NCBI GenBank assembly: GCA_014155875.1
Contig: JACEFZ010011426.1
Coordinates: 241,001-305,000 of the forward strand
Length of the DNA stretch: 64,000 bases
Direction: 5' to 3'
Origin: Cepaea nemoralis
Lineage: Eukaryota > Mollusca > Gastropoda > Stylommatophora > Helicidae
Below the pieces are notes generated by a model. The model worked only from the letters and a program-made list of their open reading frames with translations. It ran no database searches and was not told where the DNA came from. Positions 31,767-44,091 of the stretch are shown in pieces. How positions within the stretch are numbered: position 1 is the first letter of the stretch; every line of letters starts with the position of its first letter. A program made the position numbers and the translations under genes.

Positions 31767-34700
31767 GTAAGTCAGGTCTTAGTCAGATATGACTGAGCTA
31801 CCGTATGACAGTAGACGGTACTACCTGCTTTCTGTCAGCGCCGAATGTTGGGCGGCGCTTACCAAACCCGACACCCCACATTGTGCCAACGGCTTCGGGC
31901 GGAAGAGCGCAATTGGGAGGGTACTATCCTTATCCTGGTGCGAGGAAATGCAACCCAAAGACAAAATAAGTCATGGCAGGGCAGACCAGGCCCTAAGCCT
32001 TGGTTGGCAGCTGGTCTAGGATCGAAGCTCCGACAGGCGGACAGTTAGAGCATTGCTTTGCTGATCCGGCAGCTTCTGCAGCTTGTCTTGTTCCAGATTA
32101 TAGGTGTCAACTTTCCTCTGGAGTGAACTAGGCAGGCCGAGAGAGGGATCATGCTGCATGGGCAACACATGGTTTCATTATTTTAGCCCAGGCTTTGTGC
32201 TATGGAGAGGCAATAACTCCATCCCTGGTCTTAACCGGTCTCGGAATCAAAGCGAGAGGCAACTGTTACGGGTTATAAGTCCTTGTCAGTTGGCGTAGAC
32301 ATGGGGCGCCACGCGTTGCCTCTGACGGTGGGAGACACCTACAGGTGTCACTGATCAGCTACCGCCCGCCTCAAGCTGGGCAGCCCCCAGCCAATTGGGT
32401 GCTGATCCGCCACAGCCTGTCTGCTTCAATGGGTGCTTGGGGCTAGGACAAAATCTGAATTCGCAGGCTGTAAAACCAATGCACCAGGTACTAATAAAAA
32501 GAATAGAAACCTCAAGCTACGGCTTGCAACCTGGAACGTGAGAACCATGTGTCCAGGATTTTCCACTGACTTGACAAATATTGACGATGTGAGAAAAACG
32601 GCTGTGATTGATGCTGAACTCAATCGTCTTGACATTGATATTGCTGGCCTGCAGGAGACTCGCCTCGCTGAGGAAGGGTCACTCAGTGAAAACAATTACA
32701 CCTTTTTTTGGAAGGGAAGAGGGCAGGCAGAAAAAGGCAACATGTTGTGGGCTTTGCAGTGAAGAATTCGCTACTGGGAATGATTGATATCCCAGCTGGA
32801 GGTAATGAAAGATTATTATCACTGGGCTTGGCAACCTCTTGTGGTTGTGCCACCATTCTCACTGCATATGCACCAACACTCGCTTCCTCTGATGATGTGA
32901 AGGATACGTTCTATGAGCAGCTAGACTCTGCGATCAAGGCAGTTCCAAAATTCGACTACATTTATATGCTCGGTGATTTCAATGCTCGTGTGGGCAAGGA
33001 CTCGAGTTCATGGCCAGTGTGTCTTGGAAAATACAACATCGGTCGCATGAATGATAATGGGCAAAGGCTGCTGGAGCATTGCACTAGAAATGACCTATGT
33101 ATTACAAACTCCTTTTTTAAAACAAAAGAGATGCATAAGGTCACATGGAAACATCCAAGATCCAGCCATTTGCATCAGCTGGACTTCATTATCACACGGA
33201 GACAACATCTGAACCAAACATCATTGACTCGAGGTTACCACAGTGCTGACTGTGATACGGATCATTCTTTGGTTTTTGCAAGAGATAGGCTGAGAAGAAG
33301 AGAATCTACACAGCTAAACACAAGTCTAAACCCAGGATTAATATTACTAACACTCACGATCCTGGAAAGTGCTTTGAATTTCAACAGCAACTTGAAGACG
33401 CTTTCAATGATACATCAGAAAATTGTATAGTAAATGATAAATGGAGTAAACTTAAGGAAACTATTTATAAAATAGCGGTAGGGGTTTACGGCACTGTGGA
33501 TCATAAGAGGCAGGACTGGTTTGCGGCAAACAGCCAGACACTGCAGCCCTTGATTGATAAAAGAAGATAGCTCTCTTAAGAAACAAGGAAAGACGCGTAA
33601 CACTCTGAGTGAGCTGAAGCAAGCGAGGAAGGATGTACAAAAGGCTGCCAGGCAGTGTGCGAATGACTATTGGATCAAGTTATGTGAGTCCATTCAAATC
33701 GCAAGTGATAAGGGAAACATCAGAAGCATGTATGAAGGGATAAAGAAAGCCTGTGGTCCAATGATCAAAAGAAGTGCACCGCTGAAAACCTTGACTGGAG
33801 AAATCATCACTGATAAGAAACAGCAGATGAATAGATGGGTCGAGCACTATTTAGAGCTTTACTCAAGTGAGACCAAGCTAGCGGATGATGCCCTCAACGC
33901 CATAGAGGCCCTGCCAACTCTTGACCACCTGGACACACTTCCCACTATAACAGAAGTTAAGTGTGCTATAAATGAGCTTGCATCTGGCAAGGCTCCAGGT
34001 AAGGATGGGATTCCAATTGAGGTAATCAGGAGTGGTCAAGACACACTCGCTCTACAGATCCACCAGCTAATAGAGCTATGCTGGCGAGAAGGACAAGTCC
34101 CACAGGATTTCAAAGATTCAAACATCATAACGCTGTACAAGAACAAGGGAGATCGGAGCGACTGTAACAACTATAGGGGTATCTCACTTCTGTGTATTGT
34201 TGGGAAAGTATTTGCCAGAATTGTCCTGCACAGACTTCAAGTCCTGGGAGATCAAGTCTACCCCGAATCACAGTGCGGCTTCCGTCAGAACCGGTCTACA
34301 ATTGATATGATATTCTCATTGCGACAGATGCAAGAAAAATGCCGGGAACAAAATCAGCCACTGTTTATTGCCTTCATCGACCTCACAAAGGCATTCGATT
34401 TGGTCAGTCGTGAGGGCCTGTTCAAAGCACTAAAGAAGATTGGCTGCCCACCAACTCTTCTGTCCATTGTGGAATCGTTCCACACAGGCATGAAGGGTAT
34501 AATCAAGTTTGATAGCTCAACTTCAGAAGAGTTTGAAATCAAGAGTGGAGTTAAGCAAGGTTGTGTACTAGCCCCCACCCTCTTTGGGATATACTTTTCA
34601 CTGCTGCTGAAATATGCCTTTCGTGATCAGGATGACGGTATATACATTCACTCTCGCTCAGATGGTGGCCTCTATAATGCTCAGAGATTGAAGGCCAAGA

Positions 34701-35746
34701 CCAAAATTAGCAGGGTACTTATCAGAGAGTTGCTTTTTGCGGATGATGCTGCGATTACGACCCACTCTGAGGAAGAATTACAACATCTACTATCATCATT
34801 CTCCAATGCTTGTTCTGAATTTGGTTTAACAATTAACAAAAAGAAGACACAGATTATGTCACAAGGTGCACATGTTGTACCATCAATCTTTATTGACGAC
34901 GCCGAACTGGAGATAGTAGACCATTTTACATATCTAGGATCAGAGGTAAATAGCAAATTATCCCTCGATCAGGAAATCAACATCAGGATTGGCAAGGCAG
35001 CAACAACAATGAACATGTTAGCAAAAAGAGTCTGGGAGAACAGGAAGCTTACTGCCAAAACAAAAGTCCTCGTCTACCAAGCCTGTGTCCTTAGTACTCT
35101 TCTTTATGGCAGTGAAACCTGGACAACTTACTCACGCCAAGAGAAACGTAAACAGCTTTCATATGCGGTGTCTGCGAAGAATACTTGGTATTAAGTGGCA
35201 AGACAAAATCACAAATACTGAAGTATTGGAAAGATCAGGTTGTGTGACGGTGTATTCCATGCTCAGTCTTCGTAGAATTAGATGGATAGGACACGTTAAG
35301 AGGATGGATGATGGTAGAATACCAAAGGACATCTTTTTTTGGTGAATTACAGATGGGTAGGAGATCTCAGGGTCGGCCTCTACTACGATACAAAGATGTG
35401 TGTAAGCGGGACATGATTGATACAGTCATTGATAATGCACAATGGGAACACGTCGCCGCTGAACGTGTTGCATGGAGGGCAACTATCAGAAATGGAATAA
35501 AGACAAAGGAGAAACTGATTGCAGATAAAGCACACACAGAGCGTGAGAGACGTAAGATGGTGCAAAATGGTGGAAATGACCATGTTTTCACATGCACCTA
35601 CTGTGGGCAAACATTTGCAGCAAGAATTGGCCTTCCCAGCCACACTCGCCACCGCCATGGATCGTAGTTATTAAGCCTTTTTGAAGCACAATGTACCAAA
35701 CTATCGTCTGTCAAGACGGAAAGGTGCCAATGATGAAATGATGATG
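31767..35746 (+). mobile_element. LINE D, nearly full length
   Basis: A 3.98-kb non-LTR element flanked by the 12-bp duplication agttatggcagt (31755-31766 and 35747-35758). The 5' UTR spans about 31767-32432, the coding region is broken, and the 3' end is an (ATGATGA)-type tail at 35730-35746. The same 5' UTR recurs on the minus strand at 58735-59158. Confidence 0.87.
32433..35667 (+). pseudogene. LINE D: endonuclease-RT-C2H2 finger, frameshifted
   Basis: APE endonuclease from TWNVRTMC (near 32528) and QETRL (near 32654) to GDFNARVG (near 32970) and CDTDHS (near 33250). Then reverse transcriptase (33554-35194) with GKAPGKDGIP (near 33985), CGFRQNRST (near 34275), IDLTKAFDLV (near 34377), KQGCVLAPTLF (near 34554) and FADD (near 34736). 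The tail has IRWIGHVKRM (35272) and a C-terminal C2H2 finger CTYCGQTF...H...H (35593-35655). Frames break near 32750, 33420-33560, 35150 and 35335. The terminal zinc finger is typical of one group of animal endonuclease-RT LINEs; I do not assign a clade. Confidence 0.87.
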
Positions 35747-38700
35747 AGTTATGGCAGTACTTTCCTGTCGGTACTCTAGCTGTGTCCCTAGTATTATTTG
35801 GGTATTCTATGTACACTCCCGCTCCTCCATTTCGAACAGCATTTTGTGCTGACCCATCTGTGTAGACTCGGATCCAGAGGTCTTGTGGGTATTCTTCACC
35901 AATGAAGCTGAGAGTGGCTGTTCTGCGCTGCAAACTGTTCTGTTCTTCCTTGTCAAATATTCCTCTCACTTTTGTCTGGATTTGCAATGATAGTCTATGT
36001 TCATCTTTCCATGGAGTTCGCTCTGGAATAGTTGTTAGGGGGATACCAACTGTGGGCAGATCGGTGGTTTCTCTGCAGAGTCGTTTGGCCTGGTGGATAA
36101 AACTACTTCTTTTCAACCGCCCCATAGCTAGGTTTTCAAATCTGTTCTTCATAGGGTGGCCTGGCAAGCTGAGGAACTTTTCTGCTTGTATTAGCGTTTT
36201 CGTATCTCTGCGCTCACTCAGTGCTTGTGTCCTCCCCATCTTCTCCATGTCCACTATAGGGGTTGATCTCATCCCGTCTGTGGTGACTCTAAGTGCTTGA
36301 TTTTGCACTTTGTCCGGCTCGTGTAGTGTGGTTTTTGATGCCGAACACCACGCAGTTGACCCGTATTCCAGGTGTGGTCGTATGCTCTGTTGATAAACTT
36401 TGCTAAGTATTTTCCCACTGGCTCCGCATGTGGTTCCACTTAGCTTTCTCAGAATGGCTATTTTCCTTCTGGCTTTTGCTACTGCTTTGTTGATGTGCTT
36501 TCTCCATGTCAGCCTGTCGTCAAATGTTACTCCTAAGGTATGTTGGTTCTTTATCTTCTCTTAGGGGTGTTCCATTTATCTGGATGGTCCCTGCCTTTTG
36601 TTTTGGAGTGTGGGTAAATAGGGAGGTGCTGCACTTGTCAGTGTTTATGCTGACACTACCATCTACTTGCCCATGCAACAAATGTATCTACAGCTCTTTG
36701 TAGCAATCTGGTGGCCACTGATGCATGTTCATTTGTGCTCCATAGAACAAGGTCATCGACGTACATTGCCACTTTAATTCCATGCGGTAGATTAGCAACG
36801 AGATCATTGATGAAGATTAGAAAAAGTGTGGGGAACACCGTGACGCAGTAGTACTTTATTGCTCTTGAGTCCGTCTATCTGTACTCGGGCTCTTCTGTTG
36901 TGCAAGTATGCTTTCACCCATTTGTACATTCTTCCATTGACTTTGCAGTTTCTCAGTTTATTCATCAGACCTTCTTTCCAGACTTTGTCAAAGGCTTTCT
37001 TCAAATCTATCCATGCCGCAAGCATCAGCTTCTTCTCTTGGAATGCATCCTCAATTTCGTGAGAGAGGTAGATTGTCTGATCTTCCGTAGAGTAGCACTG
37101 CCTAAAGCCAGCCTGCTGTGGCACAAGGATGTTTTTACCTTCAATGTACCACTGCAGTCTGTGATTGATGATGCGCTCCAGTGTTTTGCAGAGACAGCTG
37201 GTTAGGCTAATTGGTCTGTAGCTATAGGCAATGGAACTATCTTTGCCTGATTTTAGGAGGGGTATCATGATTGCTTCTCTCCAGGCTTGTGGAACACTGC
37301 CTAAGGTCCAACTGTTATTGAAGATCTGCAACAGCTTTGCTTTGGCCTCTGTTCCTAGGTTCCTGATCATTTCATTGGAGATACCACCAGCTCCTGGTGA
37401 CTTTCTCATTTTCAGTTTTGATATGGCTAGTTCCAGTTCGCTGATTGTGATGGGTGCCTCCAGAACCTCATGTACTATTTCCTTCTGTCCTGTATGTTGC
37501 CGTTTCTCTCGAATCTCTTGTTGCTTCTCTGGACTAATTTTTATATTGTTATCTTGTGCGAATGAGTCCGCAAAATGGTCAGCTGCTTGCTTTCTTGTTA
37601 AGATGTTTCCATCTTTATGTAGTGCAATTTTTGAGTTTTTCCCTGTGCCCTCATCGTTAAGTTGTTTTATTAGCTTCCACAATTTCCTTGTGTCTCTTTC
37701 AAAGTTCAGAGACTCTGTTTTTTCCTGGCAGCTTTTCCGTCTAGCCTGCAGCTTGGCCCTTTGAAATTTGGCTTTTGTGTGCTGGAATTTATTGTGGTGC
37801 TCTTGGCTGGGTGTGGCCTCTGCTTTCATTCTACCACTTCCACATCATTATGCAACTGTTCCAGTTCACTACTCTAGTAGGGTTTATATTGTTTTCGGAC
37901 TCCTCTTGGTACTGTTTCTCGCGCTGCCTGTAGTATGCATTTCCCAAACTCTTCAACTACTTTATTTATGTCTTTCTCAGTGTTCAGGTTTCTAACCAGT
38001 ATGCTGGTGCGATTCTTGTACACTGCCCAGTCTGCTTTCTTGTAGTTCCACCTCGAGAGGGTGCTGCTTTCACTTACAAGCTCATTTTCTACAGTTAGAA
38101 ATCGCCACACACAATCATTTTTTTTCTGTTAATGGTTGTGTGTCCAGTGCCTGTGGGCGGCCACTTGGACAGTAGTAATTGATCAGATGTAGGTCTGTAT
38201 AGCCTGTCTTAAGTTTAAGTGCCTGATACTCAGCCCCTTCCATGTAGACTTCGATTTGGGAAGCAGTGATGTTATTTTTAACAAGGGTAATTATCCCACC
38301 TTTTCGCCTGTCCTTTCGGTCAGATCGGTAACACTGGTAGCCTCTGATTTTGAAGGCTATATTTTCGTTGAGGTGAGTTTCTTGCAAGCAACATATGCTT
38401 ACTTTTTCTTGGTCCAGGATGTTTTCTAATTCTATTTTTTTGTTGCTGACTCCCTCCGCATTCCAGTGCATTATTTTAAGTCTTTGTTTAGTATGGCCAG
38501 CCGTTCTATTCTCATGTCCCCTGGCTCCACAGGACATATTAGAAGGACCTCCAGTAGTTGGGGTTGGCACTGCACCTGCCTGGGGGTCCAAAGCAGGGCG
38601 AGCACCATAACATTTAGCAGTAGTCGACATATTCCATTTTGCGTAATTGCGTGGCATCCTGATTTCTGTGGTGCGCCTCCTGGCTGGTTGCCTCCGTCTT

Positions 38701-39003
38701 CAGCACCTTTCCTTTGCTAGAGCAGACTGTGGTCTCACTCGAGTTTAGATGTGTACACATGCACACACGTGTCTGTACATGCATGTATGTGTATACACAT
38801 CTAGAGCACACTGGTTATTTTCCGGCGCCAGAAACTCGCCGTCGCCCCTTCTGTTAGTAGAAACAGTTCCAGAAACACGTGAAGGCCAGGAGTTGGACTT
38901 TTGCTGCATAGGTTATGTATTCACGAGCCATTGGGGTATTTAAGCAATGTTGGGCGCTCACCCCAACACTGCGCCCCGGCTACATACAGCAACATTTGGA
39001 ACC

Positions 39004-39276
39004 GCCGAGGAGCTCATAACCTCGGTCTGAGTCATGGTAAGACAAGGAAAGACCCAAAGGAAAAGTGCAGAAACCCAGTAGATACCCTACTGGAAGATCC
39101 TACCATTTGACAGTTCCTTTATCCCCCCAACCATCCTCAATCTCCCTAAATATCATCCCACTACATTGTCCTTAACTCACTGAGTTAATTGAAATCTCAC
39201 ACTAGCTAGTTTAAGCAACGCGATAGCCTACTGCTACCGACGATCTTATAATACGTTCTTCCAACGCACTATCACA
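39004..39276 (-). mobile_element. Gypsy 5' LTR, outer part
   Basis: Continuation of the LTR beyond LINE B copy 2. It matches 57128-57410 in reverse, including agcagtaggctatcgcgttg and the block around aggatcttccagtagg. The outer end is taken as TGTGATAGTGCG (complement of 39265-39276) by comparison with TGTAGTAATGTGCG at 57128. Confidence 0.75.
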
Positions 39277-40310
39277 GTGTGAACGTGGCCTAGCCATAGA
39301 TCGTTAGTGGTTGACATCACTTATAGATGACAGACTCCGCGTTGTATTTTATTTCTTCACGTGTTTGATAGCATCAAAAACTTCTTTGTTTAGTACAGGT
39401 GGGTCTTCTCAGACACTTTCCTCTACTAATCATGCTCATTCTCCATCATGTAACTGTCTATTTATTCATTCCATCTCTTTTTATCATGGCAACTTCTTCA
39501 ATTAATACCTCGCTTGTGTTCGATTTCAAACATCCTGAGCTTAATAATATTCTTTCGCCTGTGAGCACACTAATTTGTCTGTGCATATTTTTGCATCTTT
39601 AATAGAATTGAATTCAATTTTCCCACTTACTGAAGTGTGGTTTCACCACAGGTTATTCAGGCTATAATTGGCTTGATGTATTCTGATTATCTGTGCCTTT
39701 CCCTTGCCAGTTTTAGAGCTAACTGTTGTGATCTCCCATCAAGTGTACTGTATGTATCTAGCAACTGAATTTAGGAAACATTTTTCCAGAATTTACTGGA
39801 AATTATCTGAGAAGGAGAAGCAATGATAGAGGGAACTGGCTAACAAAGCTCTCACATTGTGGCCTAGAATGTGTGCTGCAGGCCTCACACGGACTCCAGA
39901 AATTTGGCCAGATATTGTAATGAACAGTACAGATTTTGTACAAGGGGTGTATGTTTTATATGAGGGGTGAATACATTTCATACAAGTGTTGTAATTGTTT
40001 GATACCACAGCATCTAGTCTGAGAATAGAAGTGGAGGCAGTTGCTGCAGCATTATGCTGTCTGGAAGACAAACAGCAAGCGCTTGTTGTGTGATTGTACT
40101 GGATTGTGTCCTATATTACTTATTTTTTTCAAATTGTATTATTTCATTTTATATATTTATTGATTGTTCCTGATTTTTGATAAGTCACACTTTGTTTCCA
40201 CCTGTGTATGATGGAGTTCTCTGTAAGGTATCTACATGATATCTGTGTTTAGTATGTCTCTTCTTTTCGCAGCAGCTAAATATACCTTATTGTCTGCAAT
40301 CCATGGAGTC
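39277..40310. other. Unassigned AT-rich sequence
   Basis: No open frame above about 90 residues with recognisable content, no terminal repeats and no tandem structure. Possibly intronic or ancient repeat sequence. Confidence 0.5.
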
Positions 40311-40360
40311 ACAGAGCATGCCGAGGTTGTGAAGACTGCTGTATTAAGTGCAGTGTAGCA

Positions 40361-40675
40361 ATGCCTAAAACAATAAAGGAAGGTCGCATCTGTTGGATCT
40401 CTTCTCCTGGACAGTCTGGTGTGTTGGGAAATGACCAGGCGGACAGTCTGGCTGGATCTGCACCTTTGGATGGGGTCTTAGTGTATGGTAAGGTACATGT
40501 AGTCAGGGCACTTCGGGATCGTGTGGGGAAACAGATAAATCCTCTTGGCCTGGAGAGAATGGTGCGGCAGAGAGTGACCAGAGGGTCTGGCCGACACTCA
40601 GGACTTCAAGGAAAGGCCAGGTGGACACATGATCAGATTACTACTGGTACTATTAGTACTAGAACTCTTCACTGA
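40361..40675 (+). pseudogene. Orphan RNase H-like C-terminal domain
   Basis: A 104-residue frame with CWISSPGQSGVLGNDQADSL, the final RNase H motif in which H/N and the D of NDQAD are expected. The usual His of the PSHSG or PGHSG motif is Q here. The first residues are probably not a true start, since the preceding 40240-40360 reads as degraded upstream domain. Probably a retroelement relic from a family other than A or B. Confidence 0.5.
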
Positions 40676-40679
40676 CTGT

Positions 40680-41560
40680 TGAAGTTGAGGAAGGGCGTCT
40701 ATGGGAATGTCCTGAGTGCTGGGATGTTAGTTCTTGACTCAACTCGACCCAGCGTGTGATACAAGAGTGTTTATGTTGTGTGTGTCAATACCACACACTC
40801 AGGCTTTGTTCAGTGTATTCAGTCACTGCTTTGGGCAGTTACTGTGAGTGAAAGAATAAAACAACAGACAGCATGCTATGTTTCTGGGGACAAAATACAA
40901 TAGCCAGAACTGGCGGAATGTTGACGTACACAACAACATCAATATGGGTACACGTCTGGACATCAGCGTCATCCAGTGGCGTGGCCTGCGCAGAAATTTG
41001 CCACCATCAGTATTCCAATATGTCTCTCTGCCATAAGCCAGCCGTCCGGCCAATGTTGCTGTCAATTATCCATCACATCTTGAATCCCTCTATGTTGTAT
41101 AGTCTTCCTCTTCTCCACTTCCCTGCTACACCTCACTCCACAGTTATATTTTGCCGACATTCATATCTATGTGCCCAAAATGTTCTATGATCTTCATTTT
41201 ACTTGTCTTGATCACCAATCTTCTTTAGTAGTTTGTTCCGTTTGGACAGATCTGTTTGTTCTATTTTTCGTCAAAGGAATGTTTAATATTCCCACAGTGG
41301 AACTTAAATCGGCGAAGATACAGAAACATAAATGTGGTTGTTACTTCATCTTCTTGATTGATCAATATTTGCTATGCATCTATTCTTCTTTTTCTTATTT
41401 CTTTTCTTGCTGGTGTGCGCTGAAATTAAAAAAAATATCAACACCATGTTCTTACCTCGCCACATAACCAGGTTCACAGAAATATCACCACAACCATGCA
41501 TAGAACATCAAGCAAAAGAAAGGTCTTGGGAGAAAAAAATGAAATAAAATACTCTACACA
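40680..41560. other. Unassigned sequence
   Basis: No supported gene. Short frames occur but none has a motif, conserved start context or splice signals I can defend. Confidence 0.5.
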
Positions 41561-41790
41561 ATGTTTCTCCCACACAAAACAGTGCTATCTTTCATATCGG
41601 TTGTGACCCCTACAATGTTATCTCCCCTTTCAAGAGTTACCTCTAATATCAACTAGTGTTATATCCCTATCAAATAGTGTTTTCTCATTTCATAGTGTTA
41701 TCTCCCCTGTGAGTTTTTATTTTCCTTTGTCAAAAAGTGTCATCTCCCCATCTCAGTGTGCTATCTCCCCTAAAGTTATCTGTAAATTAC
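41560..41790. repeat. Degenerate minisatellite (agtgttatctcccc)
   Basis: About eight loose repeats of a 25-37-base unit with core agtgttatctcccct. Old, irregular spacing. Confidence 0.65.
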
Positions 41791-41840
41791 CCCAGGTATA
41801 TCTTTATTGTCAGAAATAACATTCATAGCTGACTTGGTTT

Positions 41841-41955
<115 letters not shown>

Positions 41956-42082
41956 GATAAACACAATAGTTCTTGTAGGAGTAGAACAGATCATGACAAC
42001 CTGTGTTGGGTGGTCCGTGGGGATGGAAACAGAACAACTGACTGCACTTTAGGTGAATATTTTGAGTAACTGATGACTAGTA

Positions 42083-42309
42083 GAGGAGCGGCTGGCAGAG
42101 TGGCTAGAACGCTGGATTCTCCTTCGGGAGACCCAGGTTCGAATCCTCAGTAAGGTATGGAGGTTTTTTTCTGTCAGGGGCAAAAAGAAAACTCTAACCT
42201 GCACAGTTCGCGGTGAGTGCACTAACCAGGCTGACTTAACTCCTCGGGCTCAAGACCCCCCTGCCATACATCGCAAGGTACTATATTGGCAGTAAATGAC
42301 AGTTTGACA
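42083..42309 (+). mobile_element. tRNA-derived SINE with 11-bp target duplication
   Basis: Flanked by gatgactagta at 42072-42082 and 42310-42320. The head carries a box A-like tggcagagtggctag and a box B-like ggttcgaatcc about 45 bases apart, with an apparent anticodon-arm hairpin between. A ~150-base unrelated body follows. It is distinct from the 1725/19165 SINE family. The perfect duplication implies a fairly recent insertion. Confidence 0.85.
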
Positions 42310-42320
42310 GATGACTAGTA

Positions 42321-42640
42321 ATCCAAAACCGATGTATACTCACCCACAGCTGATATATACTCATCCACAACCAATGCATACTCATCCACAACCGGTGTAT
42401 ATTCATCTACAACCGATGTATACTCATCCACAGCTGATGTTTAGTAATCCACAAATGGTGTACAATAATTCACAAATGGTGTACAGTAATCCACAAGTGA
42501 TGTATACAGTATTCCACAAGTGATGTATACAATATTCCACAAGTGATGAATAGTAATCAATAAATGATGTATAGTAATCCACAAATGGTGTACAGTAATC
42601 CACAAGTGATGTATATAGTAATCCACAAGTGATGTATATA
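42321..42640. repeat. Imperfect minisatellite (ccacaagtgatgtata)
   Basis: About 13 units of 20-28 bases built from (aat/att)ccacaa(g/c)(t/c)gatgtata. The array resumes at 44007-44036 after the mariner insertion, so the mariner entered a pre-existing array. Confidence 0.85.
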
Positions 42641-44006
42641 TTAGGAGAGTTAATTCGAAATCCATTCGTGCCGCACCGTGCGTAATAGTGTACATTGAAC
42701 ATAATCATGTCATAGTCATGTGATAAGTACTGACCAATGAATAAAAGAGCACGATCTTATCGTTGCATGACGCATAGGTTCTGTTTCTGACTGTTGAGAA
42801 AATGGCCGGGTTGATCCAAAATCTGTCCAAAGAAGCTCAAAGAGCGGTGATTCAGTTTCTTTCATTTGAAGGATGTCGACCAGTGGACATTCATCAAAGA
42901 ATGCTGGCAGCATACGGTAACAAATGTGTGTCGAAGACAATGGTAACAGACGGACAATGGTGACAGACGGGGCACGAATATTTTGGAAAGGACATCAGTT
43001 CATGACAGATCTTCGACGGCCGGGTCAAGCGCATATTGTTGCAACAGAAAAAAACATCGCCAAAATTGATGCAGCAGTACAGATGATCCGTTGTCGAAGC
43101 ATACGTTCGCTAGCGAAATAATTTTATGTGTCAAGTGGAACAATTCAAAAGGTCATTCGTAAGCAACTGCAATATCTGAAGGTGTGTTCACAGTGGGTAC
43201 ACAGATGTTGACTGACCACCAAAAAGAGGAATGCATGGGATGGTGTTTGAACCACTTACTGCATTACAGAGTGGAGGGTGATGCATTTTTCTTCCGCATA
43301 GTGGCAGGCGATGAATCATGGTGTCACCACTTTGAGCTGAGCAGCAAAAAAGAGAGCATGCAATGGAAGCATGCTGGATCACCACAAGCCAAAAAATTCA
43401 AGTTACAGGTTTCCGCTGGTAAGGTTATGCTGAGCGCATTTTTTTACCATGAAGGGCTATTGTTGGCCGACTTTAAAGAACCTGGTGTCAACATCAACTC
43501 TACCCACTACTTGGAAACACTAGACAAGCTGCAAAAAGCCATCAAGAATAAATGACCCGGTATGCTTTCTCGTGGTGTGATTTTGTTGCACGGTAATGCT
43601 CGTCTGCATGTTGCAAAGATTGTGCAGGAAGCATTAGCTTGGAAGACGTGGGAAATTTTGCAAGATACAGCCTTTAGTCCTCATTTGTCACCATGTGATT
43701 TTCATTTGTTCGGACCTCTAAAATAAGCTCTCAAGGGGCAACGATTTCACACAGATGCAGACGTAATGAACGTGGTAAACACTTGGTTCAGTGAGCAACC
43801 ACAATCCTTATTTGCGGACGACATTCGCCGCCTACCTAAGCAATGGGATGCTTGCCTGAATGCCTACGGTGACTTATTCTGACCAACTCATGGTGCATAA
43901 TTCATTCAAAATGAATGCTTTGTTTAATTATACCACACCTGTTACTGTTTCTTTCATGCTTTTGTAATAAAGCCATTGGAATGGTGTTCATATGAACAAC
44001 CCTTAT
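42641..44006 (+). mobile_element. Mariner transposon, dead
   Basis: Terminal inverted repeats of about 28 imperfect bases (ttaggagagttaattcgaa... at 42641; the right end reads, reversed, ataagggttgttcatatgaa...). TA flanks on both sides. The transposase remnant fills 42802-43882. The right-hand boundary is good to within a few bases. Confidence 0.85.
42802..43882 (+). pseudogene. Mariner transposase, degenerate
   Basis: Reads across frames from MAGLIQNLSKEAQRAVIQFL through VAGDESWCHHFE (first catalytic Asp), LLHGNARLHVA, SPHLSPCDFHLFG (third Asp) to CLNAYGDLF and a stop. This is the DD34D mariner architecture. The second catalytic residue, normally Asp in HDNARPH, is Gly here, and there are several frameshifts and in-frame stops (for example the K-to-stop in FGPLK*ALKG near 43725). 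It cannot be active. Confidence 0.85.
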
Positions 44007-44091
44007 AATATTCCATAAGTGATGTATACAGTATTCCTTGGACCCCCTCCTCAGTATCTCTCTCAGCATATGGCGGTCAATAACACCAGTT

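Larger units (their letters stand above)
31081..39003 (-). mobile_element. LINE B copy 2, decayed, carrying LINE D
   Basis: A family B element with 5' end at 39003 (starts ggttccaaatgttgctg) and GAA-rich tail at 31081. The coding region is degenerate: leader and endonuclease at 38657-38115, linker at 38110-37874, RT at 37829-36656 (AFDKVWKEG near 37000, YVDD instead of YADD near 36755), thumb at 36308-35760, RNase H N-part to 35747, and RNase H C-part plus Cys/His tail at 31667-31119. Frame breaks lie near 38112, 37850, 36830 and 36540. LINE D interrupts it at codons for GKYCHNY in RNase H. Confidence 0.85.

Noticed and set aside
31789..32298. Short ORFs in the LINE D 5' UTR as an ORF1
   Set aside because: No conserved frame with the 58735-59158 copy beyond a short GRADQAL-like stretch, and frames differ between copies; conserved DNA rather than protein.
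42083..42160. Functional tRNA gene
   Set aside because: Box A and B are present, but the sequence continues into a 150-base body bounded by target duplications, so it is a SINE.
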